Shown here: in pieces, positions 1 to 6,570 of the stretch
Layout of the letters: each line of letters opens with the position of its first letter
How positions within the stretch are numbered: the first letter of the stretch is position 1
Assembly (NCBI GenBank): GCA_016292805.1
Contig: JAEDFM010000040.1
Location: forward strand, 1 to 18,589
Direction: 5' to 3'
DNA: 18,589 nucleotides
Source of the DNA: Treponema sp.
GTDB lineage: Bacteria > Spirochaetota > Spirochaetia > Treponematales > Treponemataceae
Program-made: the position numbers and the translations under genes
Notes under the pieces: generated by a model
The model's input: only the letters and a program-made list of their open reading frames with translations
What the model was told of the DNA's origin: nothing
Database searches by the model: none

Positions 1-212
1 AGAAATGTGGAACAATTTTGCTATGCAAAATTGCAAGCTGTCCGAAGGGAAAGTCCAGGTTGAAAGGAAATGTAAAACGGACAGCAGGGACAGGGATAAA
101 TGTAAGAGAAATGTGGAACAATTTTGCTATGCAAAATTGCAAGCTGTCCGAAGGGAAAGTCAGGGTTGAAAGGAAATGTAAAACGGACAGCGGGGACAGG
201 GATAAATGTAAG
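1..212 (+). repeat. Two tandem 106-bp units, each holding a long family A element
   Basis: Units 1-106 and 107-212 are nearly identical, differing at a few positions (for example near 57 against 163, and CAGCAGGG against CAGCGGGG). Each holds a long family A element (13-101 and 119-207). The parts are a 9-bp hairpin CAATTTTGC / GCAAAATTG with a 3-nt loop, then GCTGTCCG, a 33-nt segment, CGGACAGC and the tail GGGACAGGGATAAAT. The two cores are at 80-99 and 186-205. Open reading frame is present across the array but is only repeat sequence. The array may continue beyond the left edge of the window. Confidence 0.9.
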
Positions 213-222
213 AAATGTGTAT

Positions 223-242
223 TTATCCCTGTCCCCATTGTC
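223..242 (-). repeat. Family A short copy
   Basis: On the minus strand this reads GACAATGGGGACAGGGATAA. It is flanked by ATTTCTG on the core's left and AT on its right, so the ends ATTT and AAAT are complementary. It lies inverted relative to the two long copies just before it. Confidence 0.85.
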
Positions 243-282
243 AGAAATATATGGGTAAAAGTTGTAGTTGGAATTGGGTTTT

Positions 283-363
283 AGGGCGTAGCCCTAGGAG
301 AAGGGGTAGTGAGCAAGTGTAAGCGAAGCTTACGAATGCGAACGAGGGGAAGGCTTTCCCCTT
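283..363 (+). repeat. Family B repeat, copy 1
   Basis: The element starts with a small hairpin (AGGGC, GTA, GCCCT), followed by GAAGGGGTAG with GTAG at 306-309. A hairpin GTAAGC / GCTTAC follows at 319-333, then GAGGGGAAGGCTTTCCCC, which is itself a stem-loop. The ends GAAGGGG and CCCCTTC are complementary. It lies 15 nt beyond the 3' end of the leftward pseudogene at 379-793. Related copies are at 3622-3677 and 18200-18320. Confidence 0.7.
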
Positions 364-378
364 CATTATGTTAAAAGA

Positions 379-793
379 TTAAAACTGGAAGCCGATGCCG
401 GCGAATATGTAGAAAGAGAAGCGTTTTCCAAGGTTGTTATTGAAGAAAACGTAATTTACATCAGCTTGGTAGGCATTTTTTTAGTTCTAGAAGGCACTTG
501 CGCCCATGGAAATAAGGCTGTGTTTGGTGAGTGGAGATTCGAGAGAAATATTGCAGCACAGGCCATAGTTGAATGTATTTTGTAATGTTGTTGCAGTTTT
601 CTGTTTGCTGTCGTTTTGACCATACCGGGTTGAGTCATTTTTGAAGACGAAGATTGGACCGGCGGCAAGAATCAGAATTGTTTTTGACCACCTATATTGC
701 CAAGATTCATAGAACCTCTGATTCCCGTGGCAAATTGGGCATGTATACTGGCTGTAAGACTGAGCGGGATTAATCCTATTAATATTTTTTCAT
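379..793 (-). pseudogene. Decayed outer-membrane beta-barrel protein gene
   Basis: A single coding sequence can be pieced together from start to stop on the minus strand, but it is broken at least four times. The ATG at 791-793 is followed by an A run that has lost one base; restoring it gives a signal peptide of the type MKKILIGLIPLSL...SIHAQ. The frame then shifts around 684-693. After that the frame reads as alternating hydrophobic strands, with in-frame stops TAG at 487-489 and TAA at 481-483. It ends in an aromatic strand closing with GIGFQF and TAA at 379-381; a terminal Phe is typical of barrels inserted by BamA. The product would have been about 138 residues, a small barrel of unknown function. 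It lies 28 nt downstream of the oxidoreductase gene on the same strand. Confidence 0.75.
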
Positions 794-821
794 ATAACTT
801 TCTACTTTATTTGATTTTATA

Positions 822-1829
822 CTATATTTTTAGTTTATTTTTAATGTCTTCAAGAACTTTTAAATCCTGGATGGCGGATGAGAGTGGTGATTTTAGTTCT
901 GCGGTTCCATCTAGAAAATCTACGGCATTTTGAATCATGCCGGAAAAATAGCCTGTTTTTTTAGGCAGCTTAACAGATTTATCTTTTGAAAGAGAATAAA
1001 AACCTGTGTATAGCTTTGATTCCTGACGTTTATAGAACTTTGCATAACCGTTTCCGATACAGATTCGGCCTTCGGTGCCGAGAATGTCGATGCCAAATGT
1101 GAAGAACTTGCTTCGTCCACTCATCACTATCTGGACCTGGCTGCAATTTGGGGTGGTGTAGGTGGCTGTAAAGTTGCGTATTATATTTTTTTCGTCTTTG
1201 TAAATGCCTGTTACTGTAGGATTTTCCAAAGAATCCTCAAGAATGTACTGGATGAGATCTACAAGATGTGTACCGTCGTGGATAAGGCTGTAGGTGCCGT
1301 CTTTTTCGAATTCTTCGCCATAGATTCTAAGGCCGGAGTAAAGTTCTCCGCGGATGGTTTGAAGGGTTCCTATCTGGGGAAGATATTTTTTTGCGGTTAT
1401 ATAATCTGCTGAAAATCGGCGTTCATGATTTACCATTACAGGGATATTATTTTTTTGAGCGCATTCTGCAATTTTTTGTGCTTCCTGGGAGTTCAGGGCA
1501 ACAGGTTTTTCTAGAATTACGAGTTTTGGATGGGATTCAATTGCTTTGATGCATTCTTCCATATGGGAATCTTCATTTACAGCAACGGTGATGATATCGG
1601 GATGGATACTCTTGTAAAGTTCGGTGCTGGATGTGAAGGTTGTGCCATTTTTTACATATTTATGCCACTTTATCAGATTTTCGGAATCTTTATCTGCTGC
1701 TGCTACGAGGCGGATCTGTTTATTTTGTTTTAAGGCCATGGTGTGAGATGCTGGTTGCTCTCTTTTCTTATCAAAGCCAAGTGTAAAACCGATTCTTCCG
1801 ACACCGATTATTGCTGCTGTATAAATCAT
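822..1829 (-). CDS. Gfo/Idh/MocA-family NAD(P)-dependent oxidoreductase
   Basis: The 335-residue product is the usual length for this family of cytoplasmic oxidoreductases, which act on sugars, inositols and related metabolites. The N-terminal Rossmann fold shows GVGRIG at residues 9-14. The family EKP motif is at 107-109, where the Lys is a catalytic-site residue, and HDGTHLVD is at 184-191 in the substrate domain. The substrate cannot be told from the sequence. The start at 1829 follows a long family A repeat directly: the repeat tail GGGACAGGGATAAAT runs into the ATG. Any Shine-Dalgarno sequence would therefore be the AGGG inside the repeat, about 8 nt upstream. The thioesterase gene lies upstream on the same strand, 134 nt away, and the two could share a transcript. 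The family call is firm; the substrate is unknown. Confidence 0.9.
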   Translation of the reverse strand: MIYTAAIIGVGRIGFTLGFDKKREQPASHTMALKQNKQIRLVAAADKDSENLIKWHKYVKNGTTFTSSTELYKSIHPDIITVAVNEDSHMEECIKAIESHPKLVILEKPVALNSQEAQKIAECAQKNNIPVMVNHERRFSADYITAKKYLPQIGTLQTIRGELYSGLRIYGEEFEKDGTYSLIHDGTHLVDLIQYILEDSLENPTVTGIYKDEKNIIRNFTATYTTPNCSQVQIVMSGRSKFFTFGIDILGTEGRICIGNGYAKFYKRQESKLYTGFYSLSKDKSVKLPKKTGYFSGMIQNAVDFLDGTAELKSPLSSAIQDLKVLEDIKNKLKI

Positions 1830-1831
1830 TT

Positions 1832-1920
1832 ATTTATCCCTGTCCCTGCTGTCCGGTTTGCTTATTTTTTCAATCTAGGTTCTGCTTTCGGACAACTTGC
1901 AATTTTGCTGGGCAAAATTG
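1832..1920 (-). repeat. Long family A element joined to the oxidoreductase start
   Basis: Read on the minus strand it has the hairpin CAATTTTGC / GCAAAATTG (1900-1920, loop 3 nt), then GTTGTCCG, a 33-nt segment, CGGACAGC and the core (1834-1853). The first arm differs from other copies by one C-to-T change that still pairs as G-U, so the stem is preserved. It is in sense orientation directly upstream of the ATG at 1829. Confidence 0.85.
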
Positions 1921-1938
1921 AGAGACTTTTGTTTTTAT

Positions 1939-1958
1939 TTATCCCTGTCCCTTTTGTC
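1939..1958 (-). repeat. Family A short copy
   Basis: The minus strand reads exactly GACAAAAGGGACAGGGATAA, preceded by ATTTCT and followed by AT. It lies between the thioesterase stop codon and the long copy at 1832-1920. Confidence 0.9.
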
Positions 1959-1963
1959 AGAAA

Positions 1964-2725
1964 TTAGTAATATAGTTCACATTCAAAACTTGCTTCGCTA
2001 TTAACCAGACCTTGAATTGTATACTTGTTTTCTTCTGGATTGTAGGCTGCTTTTATTTCCAATTCTTCACCAAGTAAGGCTTCTTTTGAATAATTCAGGC
2101 GAAGATCTTTGATTTGCTTTTCCTGAAACTCTCTTGGAAGATTGTCGATGGCAAAATTTATGTATTTGGAGTTATTTGTGTGGCCGTTTGCATCTAATTC
2201 TGAATATTGAATGATATGCTTTGCGATTGTTTTCATATTTTCTGGAATGGAAATTTTTCCCGCTTTAATACCTTCGAATTCAGCAATGTTTGTTGGGCAA
2301 GGACGATATGGAAAAGCCTTTGCAGGCATTAATTTTTTGTTTATAAAGTCAAGACATGTCCAAAGGGAAAGACCTTTTATAAGAAGTTCATTAGTTTCTG
2401 CATCATAAAGTTCGAACATACGAGTACATAAAGGACCCATAGGGGCAGCTTCGTATGTTTTGAGAGTTATGATAGAATCATATTTTGGCATCTTATATAC
2501 ATGAAAAGAAACTCTGGAAACGATGATAACTATGCCCTTTTCCTGAAGAAAAGTCCATGGCATGTCGCGGTCTGTGAAATCTTCTCCCGCAGCATCTGTT
2601 GTAATACGAAGAATTTCTGCCCAACTTAGATTTCTGTCTGGTGTACATTGTGCAAACGAAATGTAAAACTGTTTGTTAAATACTAAATCTTCTGTGTGCC
2701 ACTGTTTTAATTCAATTTTTTTCAT
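1964..2725 (-). CDS. Acyl-ACP thioesterase (FatA/FatB type)
   Basis: The 253-residue protein should hydrolyse acyl-ACP to release free fatty acids, in the cytoplasm. It has the two-hotdog layout of the family (Pfam Acyl-ACP_TE). The N-terminal half contains the conserved FYISFAQCTPDRNLSW-like entry, and the second half carries DANGHTNNSKY at residues 178-188. The Asp, Asn and His of that motif match the catalytic region of plant and bacterial FatA/FatB enzymes. I chose the ATG at 2723-2725 because GAGG lies about 6 nt upstream. An ATG 23 codons further upstream (2794) is open but begins inside repeat DNA and adds no family residues. The upstream region holds family A copies. Chain-length preference cannot be read from the sequence. 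Confidence 0.9.
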   Translation of the reverse strand: MKKIELKQWHTEDLVFNKQFYISFAQCTPDRNLSWAEILRITTDAAGEDFTDRDMPWTFLQEKGIVIIVSRVSFHVYKMPKYDSIITLKTYEAAPMGPLCTRMFELYDAETNELLIKGLSLWTCLDFINKKLMPAKAFPYRPCPTNIAEFEGIKAGKISIPENMKTIAKHIIQYSELDANGHTNNSKYINFAIDNLPREFQEKQIKDLRLNYSKEALLGEELEIKAAYNPEENKYTIQGLVNSEASFECELYY

Positions 2726-2789
2726 TTTAACCTCTATTCTATAATGACATATTTTATTATTTTGTCGATTTGTGTGCAAGAAGAGAACG

Positions 2790-2836
2790 GACAATGGGGA
2801 CAGGGATAACTGTTAGGACAAAGGTGACAGAGATAA
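2790..2836 (+). repeat. Two short family A copies in tandem
   Basis: The first (2790-2809) reads GACAATGGGGACAGGGATAA. The second (2817-2836) is a diverged copy, GACAAAGGTGACAGAGATAA. The GGTG...AGAGATAA variant is the same type as the one amplified in the coding repeats near 16470-16672. Confidence 0.8.
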
Positions 2837-2842
2837 ATATTT

Positions 2843-3000
2843 AGAGCTTAGATTGTAATAATCAGTAAACCGGACAGCAGGGACAGGGATAAATGCAATG
2901 ATAAATGGATCAATTTTGCCCTGCAAAATTGCAAGCTGTCCGAAACTAAGAGCTCAGATTGTAATAATCAGTAAATCGGACAGCGGGGACAGGGATAAAA
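2843..3000 (+). repeat. Family A: truncated long copy followed by a full long copy, 106 bp apart
   Basis: Cores lie at 2873-2892 and 2979-2998, exactly 106 bp apart, the same period as at 80 and 186. The first copy lacks the 5' hairpin and first arm. The second is complete (2911-3000): hairpin CAATTTTGC / GCAAAATTG with loop CCT, GCTGTCCG, a 34-nt segment and CGGACAGC, then the core. The segments before both cores share AGATTGTAATAATCAGTAAA. The full copy is in sense orientation just upstream of the phosphatase gene. Confidence 0.85.
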
Positions 3001-3022
3001 TTTTGTGATAAAGTGTTTGATT

Positions 3023-3613
3023 ATGGAATTATATTTGATTAGACATGGTGAAACTGTGTGGAATGCAAAAGGTTTGCTCCAGGGAAAACACGATATTGAA
3101 CTTAATGAAAAAGGAATAATTGCCGCAAAAAAGTACGGTAAAAAAATAGAGAACGTGTATTTCGATAAAATATATAGTTCTCCTTTGCAGAGAGCCTATA
3201 AAACTGCTGAAATAATCAAAGGGAACAGGGATATTCAGATAATTACAGATGAAAGACTTAGGGAATTGAGTTTTGGAGATTGTGAAGGTACTGATTTTCG
3301 TGTATGGAGAGAAAACAAATGTCCTTATCATTGGTTTTTTGATGATCCGGCACAATATATTGCTCCTCGTAATGGGGAAAACTTGGTAGACCTTTGTGAA
3401 CGTACAAAGGATTTTATAAAATCTGTTATTGAACCCCAATTGAATAATGCAACTCGAATTATGATTGTTGCACATGGAGCCTTGAATGCCTCGATTATGA
3501 CTTATCTTGAAAAAAGAGATTTATCTCATTTCTGGGGTGACGGTTTACAAGGAAACTGTGAGGCAACTGTATATACATTCAATGGAAAGTGGGCGTTGCG
3601 GGCTGATAACTAA
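3023..3613 (+). CDS. Histidine phosphatase family protein (phosphoglycerate-mutase-like)
   Basis: The 196-residue product has the family start LYLIRHGET, with the phospho-accepting His at residue 8 in RHG. A second catalytic His (151) is in VAHGALN, and the acidic residue is in LRELSFG (Glu81). Members are cytoplasmic phosphatases or cofactor-dependent mutases; the substrate is not evident. I prefer ATG 3023 because it gives the compact family N-terminus. A GTG at 3005 is in frame, and the repeat-borne AGGG about 10 nt before it could serve as its Shine-Dalgarno, so a six-residue longer form is possible. The gene is AT-rich, flanked by a long family A element upstream and a family B copy 8 nt after its stop. 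Confidence 0.87.
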   Translation: MELYLIRHGETVWNAKGLLQGKHDIELNEKGIIAAKKYGKKIENVYFDKIYSSPLQRAYKTAEIIKGNRDIQIITDERLRELSFGDCEGTDFRVWRENKCPYHWFFDDPAQYIAPRNGENLVDLCERTKDFIKSVIEPQLNNATRIMIVAHGALNASIMTYLEKRDLSHFWGDGLQGNCEATVYTFNGKWALRADN

Positions 3614-3621
3614 AAAAAAGT

Positions 3622-3677
3622 GCCCGCTAGAAGGGGTAGGCTGCAACGAAGTGCAGCCGAGGGGAAGACTTTCCCCT
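3622..3677 (+). repeat. Family B repeat, copy 2
   Basis: It contains GCCCGCTAGAAGGGGTAG, with GTAG at 3636-3639 overlapping a 7-bp hairpin GGCTGCA / TGCAGCC (3639-3658). GAGGGGAAGACTTTCCCCTT follows. The outer AAGGGG and CCCCTT pair. It starts 8 nt after the phosphatase stop codon and could act as a transcript end, though no long T run follows. Confidence 0.7.
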
Positions 3678-3710
3678 TATAAAAACTACATAATAATTTA
3701 TCCCAATTAA

Positions 3711-3730
3711 TTATCCCTGTCCCTTTTGTA
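3711..3730 (-). repeat. Family A short copy
   Basis: The minus strand reads TACAAAAGGGACAGGGATAA. A partial ATTTATCCC lies just before it on the plus strand (3697-3705). It sits upstream of rlmE in antisense orientation. Confidence 0.8.
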
Positions 3731-3749
3731 TGGGGTGTGCAAAAAAAGG

Positions 3750-3776
3750 TTAATTTTCATTTGGAAATGCCGAAAA
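3750..3776 (+). promoter_or_regulatory. Possible sigma-28-like promoter of rlmE
   Basis: TTAATTTT at 3750-3757 is followed by GCCGAAAA at 3769-3776. The latter resembles the sigma-28 -10 element GCCGATAA, and a very similar pair lies upstream of the gene at 14356. Transcription starting 7 nt later would begin at or next to the rlmE ATG, and no Shine-Dalgarno is visible. This is a motif match by eye only. Confidence 0.35.
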
Positions 3777-3782
3777 TAAAGT

Positions 3783-4379
3783 ATGCCTGCAAATAGTTAC
3801 GAAAAACCCGATTATTGGTCACAGAAAGCATTCTCGGAAGGTTATCCTGCTCGTTCAGTTTACAAATTGAAGGAAATTGACGAGAAATTTGGGATGATTA
3901 AGAAAAACTATACTGTTTTGGATCTTGGCGCTGCACCAGGAAGCTGGACGACATTCCTTTTACGCCAGATGGAAGGCAGCGGTAAGGTTGTTTCCTGCGA
4001 TTTGAATCCTCTATCAAAATCTGTTAAAGGTGATAATCTGTTTTTTGTTCAGGGTGATTTGAATGCACCGGAAATTCGCAAGATTATTAAGGAAAATGGA
4101 CCTTATGATCTTGTTGTATGTGATGCTGCACCAAAAACTACTGGAATTCGCATGGTGGATACGGCTTCTTCTGAACAATTGGTTGAAATGGCTATCTGGT
4201 ATGCTCAGACTATGTTGAAACAGGGCGGAAATTTTGCTGTGAAGATTTTTCAGAATGGGGATCAGCAGAAACTTTTGAAATCTATGAGGGAAATTTTTAC
4301 TTCTGCAAAAGGTTTTAAGCCGGAAGCTTGTCGTTCTGAGAGTTTTGAAACATATCTGGTGGGGATCAATAAAAAATGA
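3783..4379 (+). CDS. rlmE: 23S rRNA (uridine-2552-2'-O)-methyltransferase RlmE (FtsJ/RrmJ)
   Basis: RlmE methylates the 2'-OH of U2552 in the A loop of 23S rRNA using S-adenosylmethionine, late in large-subunit assembly. The 198-residue protein covers the full family length. The SAM-binding motif VLDLGAAPGSW is at 45-55. The K-D-K-E catalytic tetrad is at Lys28, Asp114, Lys154 and Glu189, each exactly 10 positions before the E. coli residues (38, 124, 164, 199). The N-terminus starts with the usual short tail before YWSQKAFSEGYPARS. No good ribosome binding site precedes the ATG, and a leaderless transcript is possible. Its stop overlaps the start of the peptidase gene by 4 nt (ATGA), so the two are translationally coupled. 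Confidence 0.95.
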   Translation: MPANSYEKPDYWSQKAFSEGYPARSVYKLKEIDEKFGMIKKNYTVLDLGAAPGSWTTFLLRQMEGSGKVVSCDLNPLSKSVKGDNLFFVQGDLNAPEIRKIIKENGPYDLVVCDAAPKTTGIRMVDTASSEQLVEMAIWYAQTMLKQGGNFAVKIFQNGDQQKLLKSMREIFTSAKGFKPEACRSESFETYLVGINKK

Positions 4380-5449
4380 AAAAAGGCTTAAAATTTAAAG
4401 GTTTTAAATATATAATAGAAAAGTCGGCTGATATTTTTAAAATGTATAACGACTCTAAGATATTAAAGATTTCCAGCCTTTCTGCAGTTGCGTTTCTTTT
4501 AGGGTTAGGTGTGACTTCATCGGTTCTTTCTGCAAAAGTCAGAATTTCGGAACGTCACGCTGTGGGTGGATTTGAAACCTCTAAAGGTCCGGAATTTACG
4601 GAAAAATTAGAACCTCTATTTGACTCTATTCAGGAAGAAAATGCTTCTGTTGAGGCTGTATTGTCTTCTGCTTTTGTGTCTTCTTCTGAGGAAGAAAAAT
4701 CTGATGATTCTGTAATTACTTATCAGACATATCGTGTTAAAGCTGGTGATATGATTGGCTTTATTGCAGACGAATTCGGGGTTACTCAGGATACTTTGAT
4801 CAGTGTTAATAATATTCGTCAGACTCGATTGATTCAGGTTGGACAGTATCTGAAAATTCCTTCTATGCCTGGAATCATATATACTGTAAAGTCTTCTGGT
4901 GAAACTCCAACTACTATTGCTGCTAAATATGATGTTGATGCGGATAAATGTGCTCTTGTGAATTCTATGGCTGTTGATACGACATTGTCGGCAGGATCAT
5001 CACTCTTTATTCCTAATGCGGAACTTGATTGGGTTACTCGACAGGAAATCAACGGTGATTTATTTCATAAACCATTGCATAATCGATACTGGCTTTCTTC
5101 TTATTACGGATGGCGAAATTCTCCCTTTGATGCAAGTCGTCGTACTTTCCACGGTGGGGTTGATATGGCTTCTCCTGCTGGAACTCCTATTTATGCGGCG
5201 CTTGATGGTCGTGTAACTGCTACAGGTTATAATGCGACTTATGGAAATTATGTAATTATTCAGCATCATTCTGGGTATAAGACTTTATATGCTCATATGA
5301 GTTCGATTGCATGTAGACAGGGGAACTTTGTTTATACAAATACTGTTATTGGCAGGGTTGGAAGTACGGGATTGAGTACAGGGCCTCATTTGCACTTTAC
5401 TGTTTATAAGAACGGAAAGACTATGAATCCACTTTCTTTGTTGAATTAG
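4376..5449 (+). CDS. LysM domain/M23 family metallopeptidase
   Basis: This 357-residue protein probably cuts peptidoglycan cross-links or binds the wall outside the inner membrane. A short basic N-terminus precedes one membrane segment at about 32-54. A Ser/Glu-rich linker follows, then two LysM peptidoglycan-binding domains (about 118-163 and 168-214) and a C-terminal M23 domain (about 240-350). The zinc ligands His259 and Asp263 in HGGVD and His340 in HLHF are present, together with His307 (YAHM) and His338, so it is likely an active endopeptidase rather than an EnvC/NlpD-type activator. It overlaps rlmE by 4 nt. A family A repeat begins 6 nt after its stop codon. The exact bond cut is not known. 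Confidence 0.93.
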   Translation: MKKGLKFKGFKYIIEKSADIFKMYNDSKILKISSLSAVAFLLGLGVTSSVLSAKVRISERHAVGGFETSKGPEFTEKLEPLFDSIQEENASVEAVLSSAFVSSSEEEKSDDSVITYQTYRVKAGDMIGFIADEFGVTQDTLISVNNIRQTRLIQVGQYLKIPSMPGIIYTVKSSGETPTTIAAKYDVDADKCALVNSMAVDTTLSAGSSLFIPNAELDWVTRQEINGDLFHKPLHNRYWLSSYYGWRNSPFDASRRTFHGGVDMASPAGTPIYAALDGRVTATGYNATYGNYVIIQHHSGYKTLYAHMSSIACRQGNFVYTNTVIGRVGSTGLSTGPHLHFTVYKNGKTMNPLSLLN

Positions 5450-5454
5450 GTTCT

Positions 5455-5513
5455 GACAAAGGGGACAGGGATAAAGTTCTAGGTAGAGTTTCAAACAGAA
5501 GGGACAGAGAAAA
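5455..5513 (+). repeat. Two family A copies upstream of the RAYT gene
   Basis: The first (5455-5474) reads GACAAAGGGGACAGGGATAA. The second (5494-5513) is degenerate, with GAAGGGACAGAGA at its centre. Both are in plus orientation, opposite to the copy downstream of the transposase gene at 6366-6385. An A-rich stretch follows to 5533. Confidence 0.8.
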
Positions 5514-5579
5514 AAAATAAAAAAAAATTTAAAAATTTTGTCCGAAATTGCATAAGTTGGTCCATATTATATATGTAAT

Positions 5580-6317
5580 ATGAGAAAGAGAAGGCAATAT
5601 TCGGCCACGGGTCTCTACCACGTGGTAATTCGCGGCGTAAATAAGCAGAACATTTTTTTTGATGATGAAGATAGAAACTTTTTTATAAGTCTTCTAAAAC
5701 GGTATTCATTGAAATTTAATATTAAAATTCATGCATATTGTTTGATGGATAACCATGTTCATTTGCAATTCGAAGATGAAAATAGAAATATTTCCATTTT
5801 TATGCAGGCTTTGTGTTCACTTTATGCGAGAACCTTTAATAGAAAGTATGACAGAATCGGACACCTGTTCCAGGAACGATACGCAAGTGAAATTATTCTT
5901 GATAAATCATACTTTTTGACTGTTTTTAGATATATAATCCAGAATCCTCAAAGAGCCGGAATAGCTCTGGCTTCAGAATACTGCTGGAGCAGTATTTCTC
6001 AATATAAAAAAAGCCAATCGTTTGTTGAAAAAGGGCTATTGCTTGAGTATTTAGGTAGTCCAGAGAAACTTTTAGAATATATTGAATCCGACTGTAAATC
6101 TGAATGTTTAGAAATTGAATTACGGCCATCTGAAAGAGAAAAATCCTATATAGACAAAGTAAAAGAAATTTTAGAAACCGATAATCCAATTGTTCCACCT
6201 GATATTTCAATGAATTTAATAAAGTGTAAGATGAGAAAATTAAGGGAGGCTGGGTTATCAATAAGAACCATATCTAGGATTACAGGAATATCTAAATATG
6301 TAATTCAGTGTTCTTAA
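5580..6317 (+). CDS. REP-associated tyrosine transposase (RAYT, Y1/IS200-like HUH family)
   Basis: The 245-residue protein is a single-strand DNA transposase-like nuclease of the Y1/HUH superfamily (COG1943, Transposase_17). Characteristic features are YHVVIRG at 13-19, the HUH metal-binding motif DNHVHL with His59 and His61, GHLFQERY at 94-101, and the presumed catalytic Tyr118 in YIIQNPQRAG. These are the marks of the RAYT branch, whose members act on REP palindromes, more than of true IS200/IS605 elements. The C-terminal 30 residues (RKLREAGLSIRTISRITGIS) look like a helix-turn-helix. All key residues are intact, so it may be active. No IS605-type ends or tnpB are visible. It is AT-rich, has no clear Shine-Dalgarno and ends in a terminator hairpin. 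Family A copies flank it in opposite orientations. Confidence 0.9.
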   Translation: MRKRRQYSATGLYHVVIRGVNKQNIFFDDEDRNFFISLLKRYSLKFNIKIHAYCLMDNHVHLQFEDENRNISIFMQALCSLYARTFNRKYDRIGHLFQERYASEIILDKSYFLTVFRYIIQNPQRAGIALASEYCWSSISQYKKSQSFVEKGLLLEYLGSPEKLLEYIESDCKSECLEIELRPSEREKSYIDKVKEILETDNPIVPPDISMNLIKCKMRKLREAGLSIRTISRITGISKYVIQCS

Positions 6318-6318
6318 G

Positions 6319-6352
6319 CGAAAATGAAATTATTTCGTTTTCGTTTTTTTTT
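6319..6352 (+). terminator. Rho-independent terminator after the RAYT gene
   Basis: An 11-bp stem (CGAAAATGAAA / TTTCGTTTTCG, one G-T pair, 3-nt loop) begins 2 nt after the stop codon and is followed by a run of nine T (6344-6352). Confidence 0.85.
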
Positions 6353-6365
6353 ATTTTGTAAATTG

Positions 6366-6402
6366 TTATCCCTGTCCCTAGTGTCTGTGTCCCTAGTGTC
6401 TG
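6366..6402 (-). repeat. Family A copy plus a partial copy downstream of the RAYT gene
   Basis: The minus strand of 6366-6385 reads GACACTAGGGACAGGGATAA. A partial second copy, GACACTAGGGACA, follows at 6388-6400. Their orientation is opposite to the copies at 5455-5513, so the transposase gene is bracketed by inverted repeats. Confidence 0.8.
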
Positions 6403-6412
6403 ATTTATACTA

Positions 6413-6543
6413 TTATTCTTCAATATTAACATCTATAAAGCGTTGAAAAGCAGCTTGTCCTTTAGGAGTTCTTTTGTATATACCTGCGTCTTCCAATACA
6501 TGACGAAAACAATTTCTACTTCATTTTGGAGTAATTCTTGGGT
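6413..6543 (-). pseudogene. Fragment of an unrecognised gene
   Basis: The minus strand of 6413-6520 encodes a protein-like 35-residue tail ending FRHVLEDAGIYKRTPKGQAAF and a further RFIDVNIEE before TAA at 6413-6415. A stop (TGA, 6521-6523) blocks this frame upstream, but a one-base shift near 6505-6520 joins it to QELLQNEVEIVF. That frame runs back into the family A copy at 6550-6570. The composition is protein-like and unlike chance, but I do not recognise the family. It appears to be the C-terminal remnant of a lost gene, cut by the repeat. Confidence 0.4.
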
Positions 6544-6549
6544 AATCCT

Positions 6550-6570
6550 TTGTCCCTGTCCCTTTTGTTC
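6550..6570 (-). repeat. Family A copy at the junction of two gene fragments
   Basis: The minus strand reads GAACAAAAGGGACAGGGACAA, with ATAA changed to ACAA. The unknown fragment lies to its left and the IS1182-type transposase fragment to its right, so the repeat marks the breakpoint. Confidence 0.8.

Noticed and set aside
1..212. Possible CRISPR array
   Set aside because: Units of 106 bp are nearly identical throughout, including the would-be spacers, and no cas gene is present.
1..284. Open frame of 88 codons from position 18
   Set aside because: It consists entirely of the two 106-bp repeat units and has no ribosome binding site or protein-like conservation.
456..668. Open frame on the minus strand
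   Set aside because: It is an off-frame reading of the barrel pseudogene; the barrel-like translation is in the neighbouring frame.
2726..2794. Longer start for the thioesterase at 2794
   Set aside because: The extra 23 residues begin in repeat DNA and lack family similarity, while the ATG at 2725 has a GAGG ribosome binding site.
5580..6317. Complete IS200/IS605 element
   Set aside because: No tnpB, no subterminal hairpin ends of IS type, and the protein motifs and C-terminal extension fit the RAYT branch better.
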